The position numbers and the translations under genes are program-made. Shown one piece after another: positions 9,496 through 17,169 of a stretch of DNA of 31,174 nt (position 1 is its first letter; each line of letters begins with the position of its first letter). The DNA comes from Idiomarina sp. UBA6142. Its GTDB lineage: Bacteria > Pseudomonadota > Gammaproteobacteria > Enterobacterales > Alteromonadaceae. The stretch is from contig DIVC01000030.1 of NCBI GenBank assembly GCA_002423905.1, forward strand, positions 5,450 to 36,623, read 5' to 3'. The notes beneath the pieces are model-generated. The model was not told the origin of the DNA. It saw only the letters and a program-made list of their open reading frames with translations, and did no database searches.

Positions 9496-9758
9496 CCACC
9501 GTTCTGCAATTTGCATTTTTCATGTTTAGCGTAGCGCTACTTATGAATCTATTGAGACTTTTTCGAGGCCCTGATTTGCTCGATCGTATCTTGGCACTCG
9601 ATACCATTTACATTAATTCCTTAGCGTTACTGATCTTGCTGGGCATCTGGCATCACACAGTATTCTATTTCGAAGCAGCGTTGCTGATCGCCATGCTTGG
9701 CTTTGTCGGTACGGTAGCTGCTGCTAAGTTCCTGTTACGAGGCGATATAATCGAATAA
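9489..9758 (+). CDS. mrpF: Mrp antiporter subunit F
   Basis: This 89-residue membrane protein of the MrpF/PhaF family has three membrane segments and the family motif RLFRGPDLLDRILALDTIYIN at residues 23-43. It is a small structural subunit of the Mrp complex. It overlaps mrpE by 7 nt and is separated from mrpG by 2 nt. Confidence 0.94.
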   Translation: MLATVLQFAFFMFSVALLMNLLRLFRGPDLLDRILALDTIYINSLALLILLGIWHHTVFYFEAALLIAMLGFVGTVAAAKFLLRGDIIE

Positions 9759-9760
9759 CT

Positions 9761-10138
9761 ATGGATACTTCAATGATTGACAGCTTACCATTTTGGTTAG
9801 AATTGACGATTTGCTTCTTTCTCGTCTTAGGCTCATCTTTTGCCTTTATCGGCTCACTAGGACTATTGCGACTACCTGATTTTATGACACGGTTGCATGC
9901 ACCAACAAAAAATACCACGTTAGGTGTGGGTGGTGTGATTTTGAGTTCATTGATTTATTTTGCCGCCACTACAGGTTTCAATATTCACGAGTTACTGATT
10001 GCGATATTCCTATTTCTTACCGCTCCTATTAGTGCTCATTTGTTAGCAAAGGCGGGTTTACATCGGCAACTCAAATTAATTTCAAATACTCGCGATTTGC
10101 GTAAACAACCCGAACAATTTAGCGATGAGCAGTCCTAA
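9761..10138 (+). CDS. mrpG: Mrp antiporter subunit G
   Basis: This 125-residue membrane protein of the MnhG/PhaG family has three membrane segments. The signature IGSLGLLRLPDFMTRLHAPTK lies near residues 30-50, followed by NTTLGVGGVILSS. It completes the six-gene set A/B-C-D-E-F-G, so nothing needed for the complex is missing. An internal ATG at 9773 is a possible alternative start. Only 20 nt separate its stop from the convergent end of the Tad operon, and no terminator is visible there. Confidence 0.94.
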   Translation: MDTSMIDSLPFWLELTICFFLVLGSSFAFIGSLGLLRLPDFMTRLHAPTKNTTLGVGGVILSSLIYFAATTGFNIHELLIAIFLFLTAPISAHLLAKAGLHRQLKLISNTRDLRKQPEQFSDEQS

Positions 10139-10158
10139 GCAGTCACGGGTTGATTAGA

Positions 10159-10884
10159 TCACATAACTTGCGATTGCACACATCGTTGCGTAACTCGAAC
10201 GCAGTACCATAATTGCTCGTACAGCAGCTCTATGCGTTGTTGGTGATCGCGCAGTGAGTGCGAGCCCAACAGGATATCAAGCGCGGTAACACTGCCACTG
10301 CTGAGTGACTGCGAAGAAAATGATTGCGCCTGTAACTCACGATTACGCATATCTTGGATACGACCATTATTCGCTGCAATCGCGGCTGCTCGCAAAGAAA
10401 ATCCCGCAAAATCAATAGCGCTAGAAACTAACACTTCACCATCTGCCGTGCGTATGATCAAACGTGGATCGTGCACTTCGCTTGACGCTGGTCGAATAGC
10501 AATCAAGTAGCCCCCGCTTTCGATCCGTTGTACATACTGCTTCAACGGCAATATCACTGGGCTGATGACATTTTTATCAACTCCGATGAGGCGCAGTTCA
10601 AAGCCATCTGGTGCTGCCAATCCAGTGATTGATGGGTGCGGCGACGGGACCTGAAATGCATGTTGAACCACACTAAGATTTTCCGGCCAATAACCCATTT
10701 GTCGGTAGAAGTGCAATACGCCGCGATGCCAAAACAACAACTGCTGTTGCAACTGCAGCGACGCCATCAAATTTCGTTCTGTGCTACTCGGAGACTCATG
10801 TGATAGGAGCCAAGCACCGCTGAATAGCACCATCAACAAGGTCACTAGAGGTAATAGAAACCCGCGTTGTCTGGTTGTAACCAT
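10159..10884 (-). CDS. Unknown membrane-anchored protein, last gene of Tad operon
   Basis: I do not recognise this 241-residue protein. It starts MVTTRQRGFLLPLVTLLMVL: a basic stretch, a glycine and then a hydrophobic helix (about 9-27), which resembles the type III signal of type IV prepilins. However, the residue at +5 after the glycine is Leu, not the usual Glu. The rest looks periplasmic, with scattered Gln, His and Ser and a cysteine pair near the end (WYCVRVTQRCVQ, which could form a disulfide). AGGAG lies 10 nt before the ATG, and the gene is 13 nt after the tadD-like gene. A minor-pilin-like or assembly role is inferred from position and N-terminus only. Confidence 0.75.
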   Translation of the reverse strand: MVTTRQRGFLLPLVTLLMVLFSGAWLLSHESPSSTERNLMASLQLQQQLLFWHRGVLHFYRQMGYWPENLSVVQHAFQVPSPHPSITGLAAPDGFELRLIGVDKNVISPVILPLKQYVQRIESGGYLIAIRPASSEVHDPRLIIRTADGEVLVSSAIDFAGFSLRAAAIAANNGRIQDMRNRELQAQSFSSQSLSSGSVTALDILLGSHSLRDHQQRIELLYEQLWYCVRVTQRCVQSQVM

Positions 10885-10897
10885 GAGTCGCTAGCTC

Positions 10898-11359
10898 CTA
10901 TTGCTCGGCTTGTGAAACTCGTTGTAGCAGCATCAATGCATTTAACAACTGCTGATAGTTACTATCGTTTGAGCTGACTGCTTCCTCGCTGGGCAGATAG
11001 GCACTTCCTTGTATTAATAATTCGCTAGCTTCACGTAATTTTATAATCGCCATGTTATGCCAAACTTCAGGTTGACGAGGTTGATAACGAAGGCATTTTT
11101 GATAAGCGTTTAACGCGGCTTCATAAGCATGTTGACGGAAGCCTATGTGCCCTAAATGGCACCACCCTACCAGCAAACTTGGGTCGCGCTCCAACAGCCT
11201 ACGCCAAAGCCCCTCGGCGAGATGCAAATCACCTTGTTGATAGGCTGCGGTGGCATGATCGATTGCTGGTTTTAACGTCAGCTCACCGAACTTAGTGGGC
11301 GTCGTTTGACAGCCCATAATTAGCAGCGAAGCAAAAAAAATTAGACTAGAACGCAACAT
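10898..11359 (-). CDS. tadD: TadD-like TPR lipoprotein
   Basis: This 153-residue protein has a lipoprotein signal peptide (MLRSSLIFFASLLIMGCQTT, lipid-modified Cys at 17) and tetratricopeptide repeats at about residues 34-105 (AAYQQGDLHLAEGLWRRLLE, LGHIGFRQHAYEAALNAYQK, WHNMAIIKLREASEL). TadD lipoproteins help secretin assembly or Flp pilus biogenesis in known tad loci. It starts within the last 14 nt of the DUF192 gene. Identity as TadD rests on the lipobox, the TPRs and the operon position. Confidence 0.8.
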   Translation of the reverse strand: MLRSSLIFFASLLIMGCQTTPTKFGELTLKPAIDHATAAYQQGDLHLAEGLWRRLLERDPSLLVGWCHLGHIGFRQHAYEAALNAYQKCLRYQPRQPEVWHNMAIIKLREASELLIQGSAYLPSEEAVSSNDSNYQQLLNALMLLQRVSQAEQ

Positions 11360-11720
11360 TACAATGATCCTTTTGAATAAAGCGGAGCTGTTTACCTAGC
11401 CAATGCTCCAGCGGTAACGCTACCCCAGCCTCACATTCAATGATCGATGTCGCTTGAGGTATACGCAGCATCACCTGTGGACGTAGATTGCGGCGTACGG
11501 AAATAATTTGAAAACCAGCATTTAAGCCGATCACATCAATTGCCACAGCCATGCCGAAACTGTGGATAGCATTGCAATTTGGCAACCATAAAGCCCTATT
11601 TGAGGGCATATTTGGATATTTCTTGAGCCCGTAATAGCGCTCCAGCCAACCTTCCATGACCCGCACATCTGGCCACAACGGGCGCCCACTCTCTGCTAAT
11701 AGAAAACATCCTTGTTTCAC
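11346..11720 (-). CDS. DUF192 family protein in Tad operon
   Basis: This 124-residue cytoplasmic-looking protein has no signal peptide. The DUF192 core is recognisable: WLERYYGL near residue 25, then LPNCNAIHSFGMAVAIDVIG at 46-65, then VALPLEHWLGKQLRF near the end. A longer in-frame opening reaches 11792, but the GTG at 11720 is preferred. It has AAGGAGAG 7 nt upstream and forms a GTGA overlap with the tadC stop. The function of DUF192 is unknown; occurrence inside tad or secretion loci suggests an accessory role. This start removes the overlap of over 70 nt with tadC. Confidence 0.85.
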   Translation of the reverse strand: MKQGCFLLAESGRPLWPDVRVMEGWLERYYGLKKYPNMPSNRALWLPNCNAIHSFGMAVAIDVIGLNAGFQIISVRRNLRPQVMLRIPQATSIIECEAGVALPLEHWLGKQLRFIQKDHCNVAF

Positions 11721-12511
11721 ATCGTCTCTCCTTGCATAAACGACAAAATAACTGGTCCTAAAATCAGTAAAAACGTTACCGGGAAGAAGCATGTCAGCAG
11801 CGGTAGAAGTAATTTTACCGAGGCTTCTTGAGCACTTTTTTCAGCTGCAAGCAACTGCATTGTTCGTGCTTGTTGTGCTTGCTGCTCTAAGTTACTGGCA
11901 AGCGCTCCGCCACCTTTTTGGGCATGCAATACTGCAGCTTTAAATAATGCAATCCCGGGATGAGGAATACGGTTGGCAAATTCACTAAGTACTTCGTCTA
12001 AGCTAAACCCCGCTTGCTGCTGAGCATTCATGCGCGCTAGCTCATGAAATGCGATAGAGGCTGTAGCTACTTCACCGAGCGAATGCAGCGTGGCGCGAAA
12101 CGACAATCCTGCATGTAAGGTCATCGCAATAACATCAAGCGCGGCAGGCCATTGCCGCATCAGTTGGCGCCGATACACGCGGCGATGTTGCCATGCACGT
12201 ACTTCGGGTAACACCAATAACATCAGCAGCACCAGTTGCAGCATCAAGGGTAGCGGTGCTAACACTACTGCAAACGCTGTTATGCATTTAAAGAACTGCC
12301 GCAACAGCCAATGCGTCGCAGCTAAGTCGCTCAGTGTTTTCTGCAGATGTTGAGAAATCCACTGTTGTAAGCTATTCGGTAATCGTCGCCATAGCCAGTC
12401 GGCAAGTTTTCCAGACGCCAACCAAGTCACCACTAGCTCGCCCAATTGCAGCAGTAACCCGGTGAGCAAAATCACCAGCAGCGCCAGTGATAGTATGGTC
12501 AAGCTAGGCAT
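11717..12511 (-). CDS. tadC: Tad pilus inner-membrane platform protein TadC
   Basis: This 264-residue GspF/TadC-type protein has hydrophobic segments near residues 5-30, about 75-105 and at the C-terminus (LLLPLLTCFFPVTFLLILGPVILSF). The T2SSF domain lies between them, with WPAALDVIAMTLHAGLSF and IALFKAAVLHAQKGGGALASNLEQQ. TadC partners TadB and the TadA ATPase to extrude Flp subunits. The ATG at 12511 overlaps the tadB stop by 8 nt; an in-frame GTG at 12520 is the alternative start. Confidence 0.9.
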   Translation of the reverse strand: MPSLTILSLALLVILLTGLLLQLGELVVTWLASGKLADWLWRRLPNSLQQWISQHLQKTLSDLAATHWLLRQFFKCITAFAVVLAPLPLMLQLVLLMLLVLPEVRAWQHRRVYRRQLMRQWPAALDVIAMTLHAGLSFRATLHSLGEVATASIAFHELARMNAQQQAGFSLDEVLSEFANRIPHPGIALFKAAVLHAQKGGGALASNLEQQAQQARTMQLLAAEKSAQEASVKLLLPLLTCFFPVTFLLILGPVILSFMQGETM

Positions 12512-13361
12512 CGGCGGCACTCTGCATAATGCGTTTTACCAGCAAGTGGCCGAGCAGCAACAATACCGCACTGATACCGAGGATGAGCAAGCCTTCGCGC
12601 GTTTGGGTAAGTAATCGCGTGTTGTCCGGATGTAACCAGTGGAGCACCACAAATAAGCCAATTGGCAGTAAAAACATGACCCGCCCTTGTAGACGCGCCT
12701 GCGCCGATAAACTCAACAATCGTTGTTGGGCAATATTCTGCTGTTGTAAGGCTGCCGCCATGCGCTGTAATACAGCGACCTGCTGGCCGCCATGGCGCGC
12801 ACCGATTTGCATGGTTAACACGAAAAATTGAATTGCCATGGTTGGTATGCGCGCAGCCAAAGCGGTCAATGCGTTACTCAATGATTCACCTAAGCGTAAG
12901 CGCTGCAACATCAGTGTTAGCTCGCCTTTTAGTGGCTGGGGACATTGGGTCAAAGTTAACTCTAACGCCGGCAACAAACTCATCCCTGATGCCATGGCGT
13001 GGCTCAACAATGTTAAGGCATCGGGAAGCTGCAAAGTAACCTGTTGTTGGCGGCGATGGAGCAGTTGTCGGCGCAGTATTGGCAATACGGCGAAACAACC
13101 AAGTGCCGCCGCAGTGGCCCAAAATAAGGACGAAAATATCGCCACTACGGCAAGTATTGGCAACATAAACAGTAGTGCAAGCAACCACACTTGACGGGTC
13201 GAAGCCAGGCTTAAAAAATCCCATAAGGTGCTTTCGGTATGCAACTCAAGCTGCTGTTTCAGCAATCGCACTCGGTCCTTACTCAGTAACAGTGCAATAC
13301 TGCCAAACAGCGCAATACATAGTGCCAAAAGCAGGCTTATCACGAGTTGTTGTGAGAGCAT
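12504..13361 (-). CDS. tadB: Tad pilus inner-membrane platform protein TadB
   Basis: This 285-residue GspF/TadB-type protein has an N-terminal membrane segment, a helical pair near 55-95, a central T2SSF domain (QLPDALTLLSHAMASGMSLLPALE, FFVLTMQIGARHGGQQVAVLQRM) and two C-terminal membrane segments. The ATG at 13361 shares a base with the tadA stop (TAATG), which supports translational coupling. A GTG at 13376 is possible but lacks a well-spaced ribosome binding site. Confidence 0.9.
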   Translation of the reverse strand: MLSQQLVISLLLALCIALFGSIALLLSKDRVRLLKQQLELHTESTLWDFLSLASTRQVWLLALLFMLPILAVVAIFSSLFWATAAALGCFAVLPILRRQLLHRRQQQVTLQLPDALTLLSHAMASGMSLLPALELTLTQCPQPLKGELTLMLQRLRLGESLSNALTALAARIPTMAIQFFVLTMQIGARHGGQQVAVLQRMAAALQQQNIAQQRLLSLSAQARLQGRVMFLLPIGLFVVLHWLHPDNTRLLTQTREGLLILGISAVLLLLGHLLVKRIMQSAADA

Positions 13362-14557
13362 TAGCGCAGCACCCACTCAGAAGGAATTCCTGTCGCCTGT
13401 AACTGCTGCTTTTGCGGTTGCCACGCAAAGATTGCAGCATGTTGAATGGTACCGGCATCGATACCGGTAATTTCAGTAATTTGCTGCACCCGTCGCTGAC
13501 CACCGTGGGAACGAACAATGTGAACCACAACATGAATTGCGCTCGCAATTAATTGTCGTATTGCTACAAATGGCAGCTCTAATCCCGCCATCATGACCAT
13601 GACTTCCAAACGCTGTAAGGCCTCGCGGGAACTATTTGCATGCAGGGTCGTCAACGAACCGTCATGGCCCGTATTCATTGCCTGCAGCATATCTATTGCT
13701 TCAGCTCCGCGACACTCGCCGATAACGATTCGATCGGGACGCATCCTTAATGCATTAATGAGCAACTCACGAATACTAACTTGTCCACACCCTTCGGCGT
13801 TTGCTGGACGGGCCTCTAAACTGATCAGATTGGTATGCTGCAGGCGTAATTCAGCAGCATCTTCAATGGTGACAATACGTTGTTCTTTCGGCACTTCTGC
13901 GGCAAGTATATTGAGTAAGGTGGTTTTACCTGTACCAGTACCTCCCACAATAACAATATTACGCCGCTGTTGTACCGCACATCGTAGGTAATCTGCCGCG
14001 TCAGCAATCAACGCTTGCTGCTCCACTAATTCGCTTAGTGTGAGTTGTTGCACGCTGAACTTTCGCACCGTCATGCAGGTGCCCTGGGGTGCCAGCGCCG
14101 CTAATACTGCATTGACTCGGGAACCATCCGGTAGGCGAGCATCTACCATCGGTTGGGCACTATCAAGACGCCTCCCCAGTGGCAGCACAATGCGATCGAT
14201 AACACGCAGTAACGCCTCTTCATCAGCAAACCGAACCGTGGTCTGTTGTAGGCACCCTGCCCGTTCAATGAATATCGATTTATAGTTATTGACCATGATC
14301 TCACTCACCGAGTCGTCTGCCAGCAGCTGTGTTAATGGCCCTAAACCAATGCAATCATCAACCACATCGCGAATGGTCTGGCGCAATTGTCGGTCTAAGG
14401 TGTGCCCTTGTGCGTGAACATAGATCTCAAGTAACTCGGTCGCCTGCTGCACCAATTGTGGTTGACTGCTAGTGGCGTGATTAGTTTGTGAATGCAATGC
14501 TGCGCGTTGCAATTGCGCGCGTAAATACTGCTTCAATTGTTGATGGTGATCACTCAT
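13361..14557 (-). CDS. tadA: Tad pilus assembly/secretion ATPase TadA (CpaF)
   Basis: This 398-residue cytoplasmic hexameric ATPase of the VirB11/GspE class powers Flp pilus assembly. The motifs appear in the expected order: Walker A GGTGTGKT at 205-212, Asp box IEDAAEL at 231-237, Walker B RIVIGECRG at 276-284 and His box TGHDGSLTTLHA at 296-307. All catalytic residues are present. The N-terminal ~60 residues are unusually rich in Gln and His. The ribosome binding site AAGGA lies 9 nt before the ATG; the gene starts 3 nt after the secretin gene. Confidence 0.95.
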   Translation of the reverse strand: MSDHHQQLKQYLRAQLQRAALHSQTNHATSSQPQLVQQATELLEIYVHAQGHTLDRQLRQTIRDVVDDCIGLGPLTQLLADDSVSEIMVNNYKSIFIERAGCLQQTTVRFADEEALLRVIDRIVLPLGRRLDSAQPMVDARLPDGSRVNAVLAALAPQGTCMTVRKFSVQQLTLSELVEQQALIADAADYLRCAVQQRRNIVIVGGTGTGKTTLLNILAAEVPKEQRIVTIEDAAELRLQHTNLISLEARPANAEGCGQVSIRELLINALRMRPDRIVIGECRGAEAIDMLQAMNTGHDGSLTTLHANSSREALQRLEVMVMMAGLELPFVAIRQLIASAIHVVVHIVRSHGGQRRVQQITEITGIDAGTIQHAAIFAWQPQKQQLQATGIPSEWVLR

Positions 14558-14560
14558 AGC

Positions 14561-15739
14561 TTATCCTTGCTCCCCAATAAATCCCATACACCCAATTTGG
14601 CGCCGATATGATTGAATGGCTAACTTGGCTCGTTGTTGTTGCTGTTGTTGATCAGCGCGCGAACTCGCTAGGCGGGGTGTTACCACCATCATGAGCTCGG
14701 TTTCGGCATTACGGAACTGTGTCGAGCTAAATAACGCGCCCAAAATAGGAATGTGAAACAGGCCGGGAAAGTGGTCCGCCTGAACCGACTGTTCATGACT
14801 TAAGAGCCCTGACAGGGCTAACGATTCACCCAGCTTTACCTCAATCATAGAGCTCACCCGACGACTCAAAATACCCGGGACGCCATTCACTGCAAGCGCC
14901 GGATCTATTGAACTGATTTCTGCGGTAAGGCTTGTTTTGACGCTATCGTTTTCACTCAGGGTCGGAGCAATTTTTAAAACAATGCCATACTCCCTAAAGG
15001 TGACATCTTGCGCGCCTTGCACTAATACTTGGGGAATTGGAAACTCACCACCGACTAAAAATTCCGCCTGACCACCGCTATAAGTTGACAAAGTCGGCTC
15101 AGCTAACAGCCGCGCATGACCGTCGCGAACGAGTAGCTCTAAACTTGCACTGAAATCAACTGGGAATCGCACTGCTTGGGCCGCAGAACTACTGACTATT
15201 GGACCCACTAATTGTTGTGGCCAGCGCACGCCTAAATGCTCGGTGTAACTGCGTTTTACTTCAAAGATCCGCACACTCAACTCAATCATCGTCAAAGCAG
15301 ATGGATTAAGCTGTGTGAGCTGCAACAATACATCAGGATAATCGCCAAGCAGCGTGAAAAGATGATCATACTGAGTGCTGGTCACAACGCCCTGAAGAAC
15401 ACTAAATTGGTGATGCTCGGTTCGCTTCAGCGCTGGGTATAGTTCAGCAATATAAGCCAGTGTAAGCTCGCGTTTGTGATTAACTGGCGGCTGAATCACC
15501 ACCTGAAGAACCTTTTGTTGCTGGCCGGAATTGATGAGACGTACTTCGGTTTGACCAGGTGCCAATGCCGCTAACGCCAAGAATCCACTATCAACCAGTT
15601 TGGCATCAAGTAATTCAGGGTTGCCAATCACCACATCAGTCACCGCACCAATCTGAATCAACTCAGTTTGACCTGGTGCTAATTCAATCTGCTGGATCGT
15701 ACTTACCGCCATTAACATAGCCAACCAAATAGAATTCAT
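14561..15739 (-). CDS. rcpA: Tad outer-membrane secretin RcpA/CpaC
   Basis: This 392-residue protein forms the outer-membrane channel for the Flp pilus. It has a short signal peptide, then a pilus-assembly N-terminal domain (IELAPGQTELIQIGAVTDVVIG and the parallel LAPGQTEVRLINSG). The secretin domain runs from about residue 200 onward: LLAEPTLSTYSGGQAEFLVG, EFPIPQVLV, and near the end FPGLFHIPILGALFSS. The C-terminal tail carries a six-glutamine run encoded by a CAA/CAG repeat (minus strand, about 14637-14655). The ATG overlaps the rcpC stop (ATGA). Confidence 0.92.
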   Translation of the reverse strand: MNSIWLAMLMAVSTIQQIELAPGQTELIQIGAVTDVVIGNPELLDAKLVDSGFLALAALAPGQTEVRLINSGQQQKVLQVVIQPPVNHKRELTLAYIAELYPALKRTEHHQFSVLQGVVTSTQYDHLFTLLGDYPDVLLQLTQLNPSALTMIELSVRIFEVKRSYTEHLGVRWPQQLVGPIVSSSAAQAVRFPVDFSASLELLVRDGHARLLAEPTLSTYSGGQAEFLVGGEFPIPQVLVQGAQDVTFREYGIVLKIAPTLSENDSVKTSLTAEISSIDPALAVNGVPGILSRRVSSMIEVKLGESLALSGLLSHEQSVQADHFPGLFHIPILGALFSSTQFRNAETELMMVVTPRLASSRADQQQQQQRAKLAIQSYRRQIGCMGFIGEQG

Positions 15740-16479
15740 GGTGTTGCGCTCCGTGCTGTCTGCATGTGATGAAGTGTTGGCTTCACCACAACCGGCATGG
15801 GTGAATAATTGTGTTCAGGGTGTTGCAACCAGACTTGAAAGTTTACTGTGCGCATCAACTCAAACTGTTTAGCCTGCTCAGCGCTCATAGAAAAAGTCAC
15901 CGTAGTCGGGACAGCAAGCTCATGATGATTGGGCTGTTGCAGCCGATCGATCGCCACAACCTCGATATTTTCAAGCCACATCGGTGGTTGCTGGGACAGC
16001 CCAGCAACGCTGTAGAGCAACACCCGATCACCCACTGAGAGCATCCCATGATGTAGTTGCTCAATGCCAAGACTGACTGTTAGCGCATACCTATTTTGTG
16101 CTAATCGTTGGCTGAAGTGATGACGATAATCATAACTAAACGCATCTAAGGTTAGAGGTTCACCACGGGCCAAAAAGCGACTGGTTTTTAGGCCTACTAA
16201 GTCACTTGCATCGTGCGGCCCGAGCCAATTGTCCTGAACATATTGCGGCGGAAACTTGCGCTGCTGAAAGTGTGTTAACTCAAGCCTGACACCGGTATCA
16301 AGATCGTGCGCCAGCACTAACACGGGGATCATCTGCTGTTGTTGCGCGCGCTGCTGTTGTTCAGCTGCGGTCACCGCATAATCTTGCAATTGATAATAGC
16401 TTATTGCTGCTACGGCAGTGGCCATAGCCACCAAAATGCCCAACTTCCAAAACACTGCTGTTGACGTTGAGCTACTCAT
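15736..16479 (-). CDS. rcpC: Flp pilus assembly protein RcpC/CpaB
   Basis: This 247-residue periplasmic protein is anchored by one N-terminal membrane helix (FWKLGILVAMATAVAAISYYQL). It has an SAF-type domain (IPVLVLAHDLDTGVRLELTHF, then FLARGEPLTLDAF) and a C-terminal RcpC/CpaB domain (RYALTVSLGIEQLHHGMLSVGDRVLLYSV). CpaB is thought to connect the secretin to the pilus machine. The opening extends further upstream, but the ATG at 16479 is chosen because it makes an ATGA overlap with the preceding small gene. Confidence 0.88.
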   Translation of the reverse strand: MSSSTSTAVFWKLGILVAMATAVAAISYYQLQDYAVTAAEQQQRAQQQQMIPVLVLAHDLDTGVRLELTHFQQRKFPPQYVQDNWLGPHDASDLVGLKTSRFLARGEPLTLDAFSYDYRHHFSQRLAQNRYALTVSLGIEQLHHGMLSVGDRVLLYSVAGLSQQPPMWLENIEVVAIDRLQQPNHHELAVPTTVTFSMSAEQAKQFELMRTVNFQVWLQHPEHNYSPMPVVVKPTLHHMQTARSATP

Positions 16480-16676
16480 TTCAGCACCATCGGCAGGAGC
16501 AGTAATGAATCCCATACGGCGCTTTGAAAGCGCTCCCAGAGCAACAGCAGTTCCGATAAAAAAGCTATCAAGCGCATGCCATTCGATGTGACTGGCACAG
16601 TAAAGAGCAGTAGCAGCAAACCTGCCAACAGGGTGGCCTCAATGGTAGCCTGGCCTTGTTGCCTTTTTTCTGGCAC
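16476..16676 (-). CDS. Small TadE-like pseudopilin, GTG start
   Basis: This 66-residue protein reads MPEKRQQGQATIEATLLAGL if it starts at the GTG at 16676. It carries a type IV/Flp prepilin signal: cleavage is expected after Gly8, with Glu13 at +5, followed by a ~17-residue hydrophobic helix (ATLLAGLLLLLFTVPVT) and a second hydrophobic stretch near the C-terminus. It overlaps the end of the preceding gene by 38 nt in another frame and ends in an ATGA junction with rcpC. No clear ribosome binding site precedes the GTG, so coupled translation is likely and the exact start is uncertain. The closest description is a minor pseudopilin of the TadE/TadF type. Confidence 0.7.
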   Translation of the reverse strand: MPEKRQQGQATIEATLLAGLLLLLFTVPVTSNGMRLIAFLSELLLLWERFQSAVWDSLLLLPMVLK

Positions 16677-17169
16677 GAAACTGCAGGAGTAAACTGCTGT
16701 GCGGCAACTGAAGAATGAAGATATCTTCCAGTGGTTGTTGTAGCTGTAGATGAAACTGTCCATGTCGAATCTCCCGCAATAGAGGCTGCCGTTGCCCCCA
16801 TTTAAACCTGCTGTAATCAATGAGTTGATGTGCCGTAAACTTAGAATCAATTATTTTCAGTTCAAACAGTTCAGTTTGCTGGCGGCTGATAATCTGTCCC
16901 AACCAATGGGTTTGCGCTGCTGGCACTTGTGTCGGCCAAAGCGTCAACCACCATTGCTGCTGTTCACGTTGTAACATCCATAAACCCTCGCTAGTCGCAC
17001 AGAGCCATTGGTAGTCAGCGATATGTTGGTGTATTACACAAGATTGAGCTTGCACGAGCTGTTCAATTCTGGGTTCCAGTGGCGCAATAATTCGCCAACG
17101 CGACGAGCCTTGATAACTATCATACTGTTGTAGCTGCCAATCACCTTGATAAGCATCCGCCATTAACAT
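16639..17169 (-). CDS. Unknown protein between two pseudopilin genes
   Basis: I do not recognise this 176-residue protein. It has no signal peptide or membrane segment and is rich in Gln, Trp and Leu (MLQREQQQWWLTLWPTQV). Its alternation of short hydrophobic strands with repeated Trp/Gln suggests a mainly beta soluble protein, probably cytoplasmic. Two in-frame starts exist, ATG 17169 (GAGG upstream) and ATG 17163 (sharing a base with the previous stop); both are plausible. The place between two prepilin-like genes suggests a chaperone or pilus-specific adaptor, which is inference from context only. Confidence 0.75.
   Translation of the reverse strand: MLMADAYQGDWQLQQYDSYQGSSRWRIIAPLEPRIEQLVQAQSCVIHQHIADYQWLCATSEGLWMLQREQQQWWLTLWPTQVPAAQTHWLGQIISRQQTELFELKIIDSKFTAHQLIDYSRFKWGQRQPLLREIRHGQFHLQLQQPLEDIFILQLPHSSLLLQFRARKKATRPGYH

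Noticed and set aside
12886..13224. 112-codon minus-strand frame inside tadB
   Set aside because: A different frame of the same strand as tadB, without a ribosome binding site or known motifs; the T2SSF protein explains the region.
16476..16850. Long 124-residue reading of the small pseudopilin gene
   Set aside because: The extra N-terminal part overlaps most of the previous gene's end and buries the prepilin signal in the middle of the protein; the GTG at 16676 is more sensible.
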